27,974 bases of DNA from a virus, in the IMG/VR virus record IMGVR_UViG_3300037322_000098, positions 1-27,974 of that record; one strand, written 5' to 3'. A model generated the notes under the pieces. It made no database searches, was not told the DNA's origin, and worked only from the letters and a program-made list of their open reading frames with translations. Below, piece by piece: positions 1 through 9,000 of the stretch (positions are counted from its first letter, which is position 1; each line of letters opens with the position of its first letter). The position numbers and the translations under genes are program-made.

Positions 1-140
1 CCGGTCAGGGCGGCTGGTGCGTCAGCGTGCCAGCGGGTGTCTGTGCGGATCGTGAGCGAGCCGCCGTTTAGGGTCATGGTCTCCCCCGCCGTGCGCGCGG
101 TGCCGCCGTCGAGGAATTCCGGTGTGGTGATTACTGCCAT
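1..140 (-). CDS. N-terminal start of a tail protein (3' truncated by window edge)
   Basis: ATG at 140, one base after the preceding stop, opens a frame that runs off the left edge. The 46 visible residues begin MAVITTPEFLDGG and include GGSLTIRTDTRWHADAP. The LTIR-DTRWH-APA pattern recurs in phage tail and fibre-region proteins that continue with a large beta domain. Too little is present to name a function. Confidence 0.6.
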   Translation of the reverse strand, partial: MAVITTPEFLDGGTARTAGETMTLNGGSLTIRTDTRWHADAPAALT

Positions 141-141
141 G

Positions 142-564
142 TCAGAGCACCGATTCCGTCACCCCGGCCAGCGTGCCGTCAGGGTTGTAGGTGAGGTCCG
201 CGCGCTGCGTCGGCTGTGATGGTGTCAAGCGGTCCACGCGCGTGAGCTGCGAGCCGGTGTAGGTCATGGTCTTGCTGCGGCCATCGGCGTAGGTGACGGC
301 GGCGAGCTTGCCTGCGGCCCAGGTAAGGGTGCGCGTGTTCGGTGCCATTGCGCCAGAGCCATCCAGGCCAGGAAGGCCCCGGGGTCCGCGCTCGATCACC
401 TCGACCACCGAGACGGGCGAAGACCCCACGTTCAATGCCCCGGCGCCGACGCCCAAGACCTCGACGGTCTGCTGGCCCGCCGACACAATCGAGACGGTCT
501 GCGACGGCCCGGTCAGCACCTCGGCCAGTTGGGCCGGTGGCGAGATGACTTCAATCACCGACAC
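142..564 (-). CDS. Small tail protein with collagen-like hinge and YD-repeat-like C-terminus
   Basis: A 140-residue protein starting at GTG 564, with GAGG 6 bases upstream, inside the end of the preceding gene. Residues 1-58 form Val-rich short strands (VSIVSAGQQTVEVLGV). Residues 60-71 (GPRGLPGLDGSG) are a short collagen-like Gly-X-Y run, common in phage fibres as a trimerising hinge. The C-terminal 65 residues (RTLTWAAGKLAAVTYADG, TMTYTGSQLTRV, LTYNPDGTLAGVT) have the pattern of YD/Rhs-like repeats. It is probably a fibre or connector attached to the preceding protein. The TGA is one base before the next ATG. The function is not established. Confidence 0.7.
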   Translation of the reverse strand: MSVIEVISPPAQLAEVLTGPSQTVSIVSAGQQTVEVLGVGAGALNVGSSPVSVVEVIERGPRGLPGLDGSGAMAPNTRTLTWAAGKLAAVTYADGRSKTMTYTGSQLTRVDRLTPSQPTQRADLTYNPDGTLAGVTESVL

Positions 565-1900
565 GGGTCACCTCGCGCGAGAGTTCCAGGCGGCCAAACA
601 AGAAGCGCGAAATGCGACCTGCTGGGCTAATGAGTTCAAGGTCGTAGCGCCCCCTGCGCCAGCGGGCACCTGTCGTCTGGTCGTCCCGGATCGCAATCGT
701 GATCTGTCCGGCTGGGCCGTCGATCACCAGGCCGCCGTTCTCCGTGGTCAACTCCAGCAGGAAGGTGCGCGCCGAGACCGAGCGGCGAACCTGCATCCGG
801 GCGGCGAAGCCCGTCAGGTCGATGATGACCCCGGCCGAGTCCCGGCGCCTGAAGCTCTGGGCGTAGTCGGTGCCTTGCTCGACGGTCAGGTCTACCTCAG
901 CAGCGGGAGGTGCACTGTTCAAGAACTCGCCCGAAGGTGGCTCAATCGACAGCGTTACCGAGCCAACCGCCAAACGAACCACGGAAGCCAAGCCAGCCAC
1001 ATCGGCAGACACGGTGCCCAGCGGCAACGCGATGAGCGTTACATCGACCGATCCCGTTGCGGTGCGGATCACCGATGACACGCCAGCCACATCGGCGGCC
1101 ACAGTGGATGGCAGGGCAATCAGCGTGACATCAATCAATCCCGTTGCGGTACGGATCACCGACGCCAGGCCGGCCACGCTCGCGGCCACTGTGGCAACCG
1201 GGTCAATCAGCGTGACATTGACCGAACCTGTGGCCGTGCGGATCACTGCACTCAGGCCGGACACCGTGGCGGTGAAGGACTGGTCGTACAGCGTGATCGT
1301 GGTCGTGCCGCTCTCTGCTGTGTCGTTCACATACCGCTGAATAGTCAAGGTCGCGGCATCTGGCCCGGTGTAGCTCGAAGAGCCGTCCGGGTTGGCCGTG
1401 AGCGTGCCCCCGCCAGGGGTTGGTCCGCTCAGGATGACGTAGGACAACCAGTCACCGGTCGCAGAGATTAGCGCGAGATCGTGCAGCCAGCCAGCGGCAC
1501 TACCACCACCGGGCGCGGTGTTTGCGATCACATCGGATGCCAACGCCCCTTCTCGGTACGTGGTCACTGACAGAGGCAGGTGGGCACTTCGATTGCCGGC
1601 ACCGTCATAAGCGCGCACCCGCAGAGGGTACAAGGTGATCTTTGTCAGAGCCTCATAGGGGAAGGTTTTGGTCAGCGAGGTGAACGGGTATGACGAGCCG
1701 TTGTCAAAGCTCCACTCGTAACCCGCCACACCCACGTTATCGGTGGCGTTCGCCGATGCCTCAACCGTGATAGTCGTGTCGGTCTTACCGACAAGGTTCA
1801 GCGTTGCTCCACCCGGCCACACTGGCGCAATGGTATCGGTGATTTCCTGCTGACCAAACACAGCACCAGGCGCGTGCTGAGCGCGAAGCACCGCTGCCAT
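551..1900 (-). CDS. FN3-like tail protein with tandem repeats and BppU-like C-terminal domain
   Basis: A 449-residue protein with ATG at 1900 (TAATG junction). The N-terminal 110 residues are FN3/Ig-like (TDTTITVEASANATDNVGVAGYEW, RVRAYDGAGNRS). A second beta segment (about 115-205) contains GGGTLTANPDGSSSYTGP. Residues about 209-324 are four copies of a 29-30-residue unit with core GL(A/S)SVIRTATGS-VTLI. The C-terminal 110 residues (VEQGTDYAQSFRRRD, IDLTGFAARMQVR, GRYDLELISPAGRISRFLFG) resemble the fold found at the N-terminus of baseplate upper proteins (BppU) and in fibre-associated phage proteins. It is likely a virion surface or fibre-linking protein. It overlaps the next gene by 14 bases. 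Confidence 0.75.
   Translation of the reverse strand: MAAVLRAQHAPGAVFGQQEITDTIAPVWPGGATLNLVGKTDTTITVEASANATDNVGVAGYEWSFDNGSSYPFTSLTKTFPYEALTKITLYPLRVRAYDGAGNRSAHLPLSVTTYREGALASDVIANTAPGGGSAAGWLHDLALISATGDWLSYVILSGPTPGGGTLTANPDGSSSYTGPDAATLTIQRYVNDTAESGTTTITLYDQSFTATVSGLSAVIRTATGSVNVTLIDPVATVAASVAGLASVIRTATGLIDVTLIALPSTVAADVAGVSSVIRTATGSVDVTLIALPLGTVSADVAGLASVVRLAVGSVTLSIEPPSGEFLNSAPPAAEVDLTVEQGTDYAQSFRRRDSAGVIIDLTGFAARMQVRRSVSARTFLLELTTENGGLVIDGPAGQITIAIRDDQTTGARWRRGRYDLELISPAGRISRFLFGRLELSREVTRVGD
930..1272 (-). repeat. Four in-frame tandem repeats of about 87 bases
   Basis: The Gly codon opening the G-(L/V)-(A/S)-S/A-V core occurs at 1258, 1171, 1084 and 994, giving periods of 87, 87 and 90 bases. 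The first three copies share IRTATG exactly; the fourth is diverged (VRLAVG). Differences between copies are mostly third-position or conservative, as in an old but maintained internal duplication. Confidence 0.8.
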
Positions 1901-3078
1901 TACGACACCACCACAGGTGCGCAGTACGCCATGTTCGCCGTGCTACCTGGCGTGCCATTGCTGGTGAACACCAAGAGCGTGCCCGTCTGACCTGCCGCCA
2001 GTGCCGTGAGGCCCGTGAGAGTTGCAGAGAACAGACCGGCTGCGTCCGTGGTTGCACCGGTTCCACTTGCAAGCGGAGCCGTTGCAAGGTTTGGAGGTGC
2101 CGCATCCCACCATGCCCAGCGCAGGCCAGTGAGGCTGGCGGCAGGGGTTGCGCCGTTGGTTGTGAGGGTGACTGTAGCGAAGCGAGACGGCGCGTTGGTT
2201 GTTGCACTTGCCGATGTCAGGACGTTTGAAAGATTGTTTGTCGGAGTCGCGGAGTCGCGCTGAACCGCGCTGTACTTATACGCGGTCGATGGCGTCAATC
2301 CGGGGAACGACAACACAACTGGTCCGACACTGAACGGCTGCGCTGCAATGACCACCACAGCCGGAGTTCCGTTGACATCCTGTCCCGCCTCGATCTGCGC
2401 AATCGAAGGGGCAGCAAGCGCAGCGGGGTAAAGAACCACAGCGCCCAAACCAGCCTCGTTGGTCGTGAGCCCACCAGTCAAAGACGTTGACGAAGCCGCT
2501 ACAAGCGTAGGGGTCGTCAACACAGGACCTGTCACGTCCGACTCGATGACTCCAGATTCCCACGAGCGCAAAACCTCTCCCGTGTTAGCAGATTCACGTC
2601 CCCTGAAACCAACGTAAGTGCGGGCCGCATTCAGGCCGATGTTGTGAGTCAGCTTGAGGACACCGTTGACGTAGACACTCGCAAACTCGCCTTCGACCTC
2701 ACCCCGCAAAATATCGCCTGCTGTCAGGGTTTGGGAGAAGGATGCAACGTTGCTTGAATTTTGCTGAAGGAAAATCGTTGCAGAGCTTTCGTTGTACTTG
2801 ATGTGGTGTCCGTCAAATCCGTTAGATGCGGCACGGAATGTAATTAGGCTTGAGCTTGAGAGCCCACCGGCCAAGTCAGTGCCTAAAACAACCTGAACAA
2901 AGTGATTTGAGGTGGATTCGTTCCTGATGTGCCAGCCCGGGGCCGTGCCGGAGATAAATTTCAGGCCACCTGAACCGGTGAGGCGCGCGAAGTTGTTGGA
3001 GGCGTAGTAAACGATCGAAAAATCAGGTGGCCCATAAACCGTATCCGCTGTGCCGTCAAAGGTGGTGAAGAATGGCAT
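1900..3078 (-). CDS. Lectin-like/FN3-like tail fibre or adhesin
   Basis: A 392-residue protein starting at ATG 3078 with AAGGAA upstream, overlapping the previous TAA region. Residues 1-185 look like a concanavalin-A-type beta sandwich: YYASNNFARLTGSGG, HIRNESTSNHFVQVVL, IKYNESSATIFLQQN, RGEVEGEFASVYVNGVL and TYVGFRGRES. A FN3-like domain follows (about 190-300), with GPVLTTPTLVAASSTSL and GLTPSTAYKYSAVQRD. The last 90 residues are a Thr/Ala/Gly-rich beta domain (FATVTLTTNGATPA, TGLFSATLTGLTA). This is the organisation of a carbohydrate-binding tail component. No enzyme motif is seen. TAATG couples it to the next gene by a one-base overlap. Confidence 0.75.
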   Translation of the reverse strand: MPFFTTFDGTADTVYGPPDFSIVYYASNNFARLTGSGGLKFISGTAPGWHIRNESTSNHFVQVVLGTDLAGGLSSSSLITFRAASNGFDGHHIKYNESSATIFLQQNSSNVASFSQTLTAGDILRGEVEGEFASVYVNGVLKLTHNIGLNAARTYVGFRGRESANTGEVLRSWESGVIESDVTGPVLTTPTLVAASSTSLTGGLTTNEAGLGAVVLYPAALAAPSIAQIEAGQDVNGTPAVVVIAAQPFSVGPVVLSFPGLTPSTAYKYSAVQRDSATPTNNLSNVLTSASATTNAPSRFATVTLTTNGATPAASLTGLRWAWWDAAPPNLATAPLASGTGATTDAAGLFSATLTGLTALAAGQTGTLLVFTSNGTPGSTANMAYCAPVVVS

Positions 3079-3087
3079 GGTGTTTCC

Positions 3088-5466
3088 TTATGGCAAGCGC
3101 GGCACGATGGCCCACGTTGGCGAATCTTTGTAGCCTGCCGTCAGGGCCGCAACAGGCTTGAAGTTGTTGTACGCGGTCAAACCGTTCGCCAGACCGGCGT
3201 TGTAGACAGCGGCAGTCGCCCCGAGCGCCCACGCTGCCGCTGCATCAGGTGAACCCGGATAACCCGAAGCTGGAATCGTTGAGCAAGTCACGCCAACAGA
3301 ACTCGGCTCATTTCGCGCATACATCTGAGCCCAGGTGGTAAGCCACGCCGTGTTGTCGGCGGTCTTGAGTTGCCAGTAATAGCCTGCTGCCTGCTGGATG
3401 CAGTAGCCCGGATCGGTCATTCGGTCTGCCACAAACCGCCCGATCCATAACAGCAAGGTCTGAGCGTCTGTCTGGCCGTTCTCGGCGCTCAGGGCCACGA
3501 CAGAGGCCATGTAGTCCATCTGCCATGGTGCAGTGTCGCTGGCACCATGGTTGATCGCGCCCAGCGGAGACACGTCTGGGTTTCCGGCAACATACGTCGT
3601 AGCGTAGTAGTTGAAGTTGCGGTTGACGATGGTGTTGAGGTACGCCTTGTGCGGGCTTGTCTCGGGCAGTACGCGAGCCGGGTTCGCCAGGTTGCGCAGA
3701 GCCCACGCAATCGCTCGCAGCGTCATTCGGTACAGCAAGCCTTCGCCAAAGTTCCTGAAGTCCGCTGGGCGCGACGCGACAGAGTGCGCAGCCCAGAAAA
3801 GCATTTCCTCAGCGTAGTAGTAATCGCCCGTGACGAGATAAGGGATGTACGCCATGTCGGCGACGTGTTCCAGATCAGAGCCCATGCCGGTCGGGTCCAA
3901 CTCGCCGGCATTCACACCGCGAGTCGGGATGCCCGGTGTGCTTGAGTAATTCGCGTTGGTCGAGATGCTGGGATAGGTGTCGATGCGCACCACCTGTCCT
4001 GTGTTTTCGTTTCGGAAGTGAGTGCCCCAAGCTCCAGCGGCGTCGGACTGCGCCAGCATGATTTGCTTTGTTCGCTTGTCTTGCGCCAAAACATGCATAG
4101 CAAACCAACTGGGTGATGGGCCGATGTCTGGGCGACCACCTGTATCGCCCATACCAGGACGCCAAAGCAGGTAAGCCATGGGACCGAGGTTTGCTTGATT
4201 GACGCGACCGTTGTTCTGACTCGCAAACGTGTTGACGATGGCCGACTCGTTGATGACGTTGGTGCGGTCGTAGTTGTGGACCGCTCGGCTATCCAGGAAG
4301 TAAGGAACGTCGTGCTTGAAATGCACCTCGGGGTTGGCGCCGTACCACGTCTTCTTGTGCCAGCGACCACCGTACCAATGCGTAAAGGCTGGCTCAGTGT
4401 GTTTTACCGTTGCTCCGTTTTTGATGACAAGCCCATAGGTCATCTGGCGCTGAGACGAAACAAACGTGCGGCACATCTCAATGGCCATGTCGGACATGAT
4501 GTGCGCTCCGCCCGCATACATGCGCACGGCCACCCGAGCCTCTAAGTGCGGGTGAGGTGTCCCTGCCAGCGTGAACGAGGCCACCAATTCAAACTCTGTA
4601 ACTGCGGGGCCTTTAAACCGAACGCCAGTTGTTGCAGTGCCCGCATTCACAAGCGCGACTTTTGCCGCCAAAGCAGAGTGGAAATCCACGGTCCAGTCTT
4701 GCGGCAGACCACCGTATGTGAAATAAGGAATCTCTGAGATAACAGAGGTTCCCGCATACGTAACGGTGATTGTGAAAGCACCGCCTGCTGGATCGCGCGG
4801 ACGAATGAAAAGCCGCTCGTAATTTGACTGGAACGCGCGATAGCTGACGCTGCTTGCCATGAGAGACGCGAATTCCGTGGCAATGTTCATGCCGCGATCA
4901 AATCCCACGCCCGTCTGATTGCCAAACGTCCCGCTGTTCTTGATCGTGACCGTGTAGGTTTCGGTGGCGCCAATACCGGCAATTGAGAGTTGTACTGTTT
5001 CCCCCAACACATACCCACCTGTTGTTCTGTTCGTGAACCGAACGGCAGTGAGTTGATGCCGGTAAATCGTAGCCGTGGCGTTGAGTTGCCATTCGGCAGG
5101 CAGTGTGAGCGGGGCAACGGTAGGCGCAGCTTTCGGAACCGTCTTGACGGTCAGGGTCTGCTCAACGCCGTTGACGATGGAAGGGACCAGGGCGCTCATC
5201 ACTGCAAAGCGCACCGAGCCGTCTGTGTGAAGTGCAATTTCATCGGCTTGTGACACTAACTGCGTCGCGCCACTGAACACCTTTAGGTCGAACGAAGCGG
5301 GGTTGACATCACCAGCTTTGAAAGGCTGCCCGAACGTGAGAGGAATACTCGTGTCTGTTCGCTCAGGAGCAAGCCGGAGCGTGGTTATTTCCACGCCCGC
5401 AGGCGGCACAGGGCTCCCCATGTACAGCGTATCTCCCGGCGTTCCGGGGTAGTTCAGCGTTGGCAT
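3088..5466 (-). CDS. Tail protein with YetA/PcRGLX-like RIFT barrel, candidate polysaccharide lyase
   Basis: A 792-residue protein. Residues 41-49 (IPLTFGQPF) and 82-87 (DGSVRF), with SQADEIALH between them, match the N-terminal RIFT-barrel signature of exo-rhamnogalacturonan lyase (PL26)/YetA-like proteins. The middle is beta-sandwich-like. From about residue 480 the protein is helical and rich in Trp, Tyr and His (HVADMAYIPYLVTGDYYYAE, TLRAIAWALRNLAN, YYWQLKTADNTAWLTTW), as expected for an alpha/alpha toroid barrel. Family knowledge: such enzymes cleave or bind acidic polysaccharides, so this is a strong candidate depolymerase for capsule or exopolysaccharide. I cannot assign catalytic residues by eye, and a binding-only role remains possible. 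It follows the 125-residue protein by one base and precedes two adhesin-like genes. Confidence 0.8.
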   Translation of the reverse strand: MPTLNYPGTPGDTLYMGSPVPPAGVEITTLRLAPERTDTSIPLTFGQPFKAGDVNPASFDLKVFSGATQLVSQADEIALHTDGSVRFAVMSALVPSIVNGVEQTLTVKTVPKAAPTVAPLTLPAEWQLNATATIYRHQLTAVRFTNRTTGGYVLGETVQLSIAGIGATETYTVTIKNSGTFGNQTGVGFDRGMNIATEFASLMASSVSYRAFQSNYERLFIRPRDPAGGAFTITVTYAGTSVISEIPYFTYGGLPQDWTVDFHSALAAKVALVNAGTATTGVRFKGPAVTEFELVASFTLAGTPHPHLEARVAVRMYAGGAHIMSDMAIEMCRTFVSSQRQMTYGLVIKNGATVKHTEPAFTHWYGGRWHKKTWYGANPEVHFKHDVPYFLDSRAVHNYDRTNVINESAIVNTFASQNNGRVNQANLGPMAYLLWRPGMGDTGGRPDIGPSPSWFAMHVLAQDKRTKQIMLAQSDAAGAWGTHFRNENTGQVVRIDTYPSISTNANYSSTPGIPTRGVNAGELDPTGMGSDLEHVADMAYIPYLVTGDYYYAEEMLFWAAHSVASRPADFRNFGEGLLYRMTLRAIAWALRNLANPARVLPETSPHKAYLNTIVNRNFNYYATTYVAGNPDVSPLGAINHGASDTAPWQMDYMASVVALSAENGQTDAQTLLLWIGRFVADRMTDPGYCIQQAAGYYWQLKTADNTAWLTTWAQMYARNEPSSVGVTCSTIPASGYPGSPDAAAAWALGATAAVYNAGLANGLTAYNNFKPVAALTAGYKDSPTWAIVPRLP

Positions 5467-5467
5467 G

Positions 5468-5845
5468 TCAGGCGCTCGTGCCGCTGTGGTTCAGGGTGGC
5501 GCTGTTGAACTGCACCGACTGGCCGCTGGTGATGCTCAGGCTGGACAGGATCACTTGAGCACCCGAGCCTGAGAGGCCGACTGACATGGCGGCTTTCCAG
5601 TCTGCGGCGCCACTGGTTCGCATGCGCGCGCTTGATGCGGTGCCGTCTGCTGCGGCGGTGACGGTCTTGGGGAAGCCGCCGCCGGTCATCACGGCGCCCG
5701 ATGCGGTAGGTGTGCCCAGGCTGGCGCTGGCCAGCACCGTGCCGCCTGCGTCGAGGATCTGGACCGTGCCCGAGGCAAGTCCGGTGGCCGAGGCTGCTGC
5801 GTCGGCGTTGTTGAAAGCGGTGAGAGCGGTGGCGGAGAGCGTCAT
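5468..5845 (-). CDS. Small beta-structured phage protein (tail or decoration type)
   Basis: A 125-residue protein starting at ATG 5845, chosen because AAGGAA lies 6 bases upstream; open frame further upstream to 5941 is intergenic. It is Ala/Ser/Thr/Gly-rich with alternating beta pattern: VQILDAGGTVLASASL, TASGAVMTGGGF, SARMRTSGAADWKAAMSV and then GAQVILSSLSITSGQSVQF. This resembles a group of 110-130-residue phage proteins that end in a 'si..Gq.v.i.s' strand pair and are found next to tail or fibre genes of many proteobacterial phages. I know no defined function. A decoration, tail-tip or fibre-attachment role is possible. The stop is one base before the ATG of the large YetA-like gene. Confidence 0.7.
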   Translation of the reverse strand: MTLSATALTAFNNADAAASATGLASGTVQILDAGGTVLASASLGTPTASGAVMTGGGFPKTVTAAADGTASSARMRTSGAADWKAAMSVGLSGSGAQVILSSLSITSGQSVQFNSATLNHSGTSA

Positions 5846-5937
5846 GGTGATTCCTTGGGGTTTGAGGTCGTGGTCCAAGAGCCGCTCTGCACGGCGCTGC
5901 CAACTGCCCCCCGATTTGAGAGGACGGACCCCGGAAG

Positions 5938-5967
5938 TCAACCCAAGACGCGCCAGCGCAGCGCGCT
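5938..5967. repeat. Intergenic element, copy A (left end of ejection module)
   Basis: On the minus strand CGCGC-TGCGCTG-GCGCG forms a perfect 5-base-pair stem with a 7-base loop, followed by TCTTGGGTTGACTT. It starts within the stop codon of the 38-residue membrane protein. It is nearly the same as 21961-21990 (24 of 27 aligned bases, one gap). The rest of the 120-base gap (5846-5965) shows only a possible -35-like TTGACT and the AAGGAA ribosome binding site of the next gene. Confidence 0.65.
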
Positions 5968-6082
5968 ATTTCTTCACCACAAACACCGCAATCACCACAC
6001 CCAGAACCAGCAGGCCCCACGGCGCGGTAGCCACTGCCAGCGCCACGAGACCCACAGCCACACTCAGGCCCGCCCAGTTCAT
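5966..6082 (-). CDS. 38-residue membrane protein
   Basis: A short gene whose ATG overlaps the giant's TGA (ATGA) and is preceded by GGGAG about 9 bases upstream. The product begins MNWAGLSVAVGLVALA, runs on as Ala/Val/Leu/Gly with one central Pro-Trp (TAPWGLL), and ends VFVVKK. About 32 of 38 residues are hydrophobic or small, which allows either one long transmembrane helix or a short hairpin broken at the Pro-Trp. The Lys pair suggests a cytoplasmic C-terminus. It is shorter than known holins and pinholins, so a lysis role is only a possibility. Its stop runs into the repeated intergenic element. The tight coupling to the giant gene suggests it is real, perhaps helping membrane passage of the ejection complex (inference). 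Confidence 0.7.
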   Translation of the reverse strand: MNWAGLSVAVGLVALAVATAPWGLLVLGVVIAVFVVKK

Positions 6083-9000
6083 GGCGCGTTCTCCCGGATG
6101 ACAGCCCGGATGTTCTCGCGCAGCGCTTTGGGGGCCGTGTCTGCCATGCGCTGCTGGCGTGTCTTGCGCATCTCGCGCACCCGGCGCAGCACGGTGGGCA
6201 TGTCCAAGTCGATGCGCTGGCCGGGGTTCTTCTGGTTCCAGGCCGCCACGTCCCCACGGGCCTCGCGCTTCATGTCCTCATCGCGCAAGAAGATCGCCTC
6301 TGCCATCTTCGCGCGCGCCGCTGCCACCGCGATGTCGTAGTTGCCCTTGGCCTTTTGAATCTCGCGGGAGTTGCGCTGCACGGCGGCCACGCTGTTGGGC
6401 TGAAACCCGATGGCCTTGAACGCCGCCTCAGTGCCGGTGGTGTCGATCACCTTGCGCCCGCGTGTGTCGCGGTACATCCCGGTTGCTTGCATGTCCTCGG
6501 CCTTGACCGCGTTGCGCACAGCAACCGGTGAAGCTGTCACCACCGCCTTGCCCAAGTCCCCGGCCAGCGCTTGGTTGGTTGCCTGCAGGCCGCGCTTGAA
6601 CAGATCGCCAGCCGGTCCCACCATCTCCAGCAGATCGCGGCTGTGGTTCTGCTTTTGCATGAAGATGCCGGTGCCTGGGATCAAGTTGCCCATCCCCAGG
6701 CGACCGGATATGTCGATCGGCACACCCGCGACGCCGGAGATTCCCTCCATCACGACGTTGGCCCCAGCCGTGCCGAGCTCGCGGGCAAGGAACGAGCGCA
6801 TCTGCGCTTTGCTGGAGAAGTTGTAGCCCATGCGCTGCATGGCGCCGTCGATCACGTCCTGCACATCCTCAATGAACGGCAGGCCATCGGCGCCAGCCAG
6901 CAAGAACAGCGCTGCCAGCGCCAGCACGGCGGCTTTGCGGCCCGCCTTGCGTTCGGGCGATCCGGGCTCCCCGGCGTTGGCCATGCGGGAGACCAATTCC
7001 ACGTAGTTGATGGTGTAGAGCTTGAAGGTGAACAGAACGCTGCCCACCGCGCCGCGAGCCCAGCGGGGCTTTGCTGCCTTGGAGTAGACGAACTGGGTAT
7101 CGTTCACAGCGCGCCGCGCGAACTGCGCCGGGTCTGCCATGCCTTGCTCCACAGCAGTGCGAAAGGCCGCGATGAAGGTTGTGCGCCGGTTGAACTGCTC
7201 GGCCAGACTGAACACCTTGCCCCAGGCCAGCGAGACGCGGTTGAGCGCGTTGTTCGCCGTGGCAACGGTATTGCCAGACAAGGTGCCGTCGCCAGAGCGA
7301 AGCTGAGCGCGCCCCATTGCCTGTGCTTGCAGTGCGAAGACCTCCTGCGGGCTGACGATGCCTTCTTCCTCGGCCTTCTTCATCGCCGCGTCCAGGCGCG
7401 CATCGCCTGTCTCGCCCTTGGTGGCGTCGCGCACGGCTGCGGCCATCTGCACACCGGCCTTGCGGATGCCGCCGAACTGGCTCAGCCATGGCAGCGTCAC
7501 GGCGAACGGCTGCGTGGCGTTGACCATGGCCGATGCGATGGAGCCGCCTAGGTACTGAGCAAACAGCACCGCGCGCAGGGCTTGCGCTTCCTCCTGCGGG
7601 TTGGACACGTAGGCTTGCAGCTTGATCGCCGCATCCTTCAACTCGCCTTGCTCCTTGGGAATGGCCGCAATCGCCTTGCTGGTTTCCTTGGCGTGCAGGT
7701 TGCTTGAGGTGCGCCGCGCGTTGGAGTAGACGAAACCGGCCAGCACGCGCCCGGCATCGTTGCTGAAACCGGCGATGCCCTGGCGCTTGAGCAAGCGCTT
7801 CATGGCGCTGCGGTTGGCCGTGCCCCGCTTGACGAACTCTTGGAATGCAATGTCCTGCGCGCGGTTGCCTTGCTCGTCCAGGCCCAGGATTTCACCGAAC
7901 AGAGCCGCCGTCTCAGGGCTCATACCGGCGAACATCTTGTACGCCTCTTGGCTCATGGTGCCGGTCACGATGCCGGTGGCGCCAGCTTTGCCCAGCAAGC
8001 GCGATGCCTTGTTGCGCTCAAGGTCGGTCTCGAACATGGAGAAGTAGCGCTCGCCGGTCGAAAGCGTTGCCTCCAGCGTGTAGTTGCCGTGGCGAGAGAG
8101 CGGCGCGTAGCCACGATCCTTCAGGTCTTTGGCATGCGCTGCCACCTCCAGCGCCTTGTCGGCCATGCCACTCAGCACGGTGGCGCGGCCTTCGTCCTCA
8201 ATGCTCAGCAGGTACTCGCGCAGCGTGTTGGCCGCCTCATCCAGATTGGGCATTTCAAGCACTATGTCTCGGATCGGCAGGGCGTCGTCTGCGGCGTAGT
8301 TCAGCATCTCGCTGATCGCCAACTGGTCGATGCTCTTGTCCGTGGCGGCGCGGAACTCCCGGTAGTGGCCGATCTGCTCGTCGGTCAGGTTGAAATGCTG
8401 CCTCAGCTCGGCATCGGTGAACACCACGCCAGCGCGCAGGAAGTGCGTCTCAAACTTGCCGTTGATGATGCCCTCGTACTGCTCTTGCGGCAGACCTTGC
8501 CACATGCGCAGCACATTCGGGGCGATGTGGTTGCCGCGCAGCAGCATCTTCGCCTTCTCATCAAGCTCCACGGCTTCCATCTCGGCTTCGATTTCATCGA
8601 TCGGCCGTACCCGCCCATCACGGTCGCGGCCCCAGGTCAGCGTGCCCTCGAAAACCGGTGCACTCAGGGCCTTGGTGTCCTCGGGGGACAGCGGCGTGTT
8701 GAGAATGTCGGTGATCTTGTCCAGCTTGGGCAGGATGGTGGGCGCAAGCTCGGCCGACTCTGCGGCGTAGTAGCTCACATCGTTCAGGAAGTTCTGCACC
8801 GAGTCGAACACGCGGCCAAACACCGGGTGGCGCTGCGCGAGGTTGTATTGCGTGCCGACCGTCTTGTGCCACCAACTGAGGCGCCCTTCGCCTTGGAACA
8901 GGTCCGATACCGCGTAGCCCGCCGGAAGCGCGGTGTTGCGCGCGCTGTTCAGGGCGTCGGTGAGGCCACCGGAAAGGGTGCGGCTGTAGAAGAGTCGGTT

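Noticed and set aside
5891-5965. A sigma70-like promoter (TTGACT with CAAATC 17 bases on) after the left intergenic element
   Set aside because: The -10 match is poor, and the TTGA lies in the repeated element; not enough to call a promoter.
5454-6257. A 267-codon minus-strand frame spanning the end of the giant gene and the small genes after it
   Set aside because: Arg/Pro/Cys-rich out-of-frame reading. The 38-residue and 125-residue genes in other frames have ribosome binding sites and sensible composition.
6869-7489. A 206-codon alternate minus frame inside the giant gene
   Set aside because: Very Arg/Gly/His-rich peptide and a well-formed host frame, unlike the nested ORF at 14004-14369.
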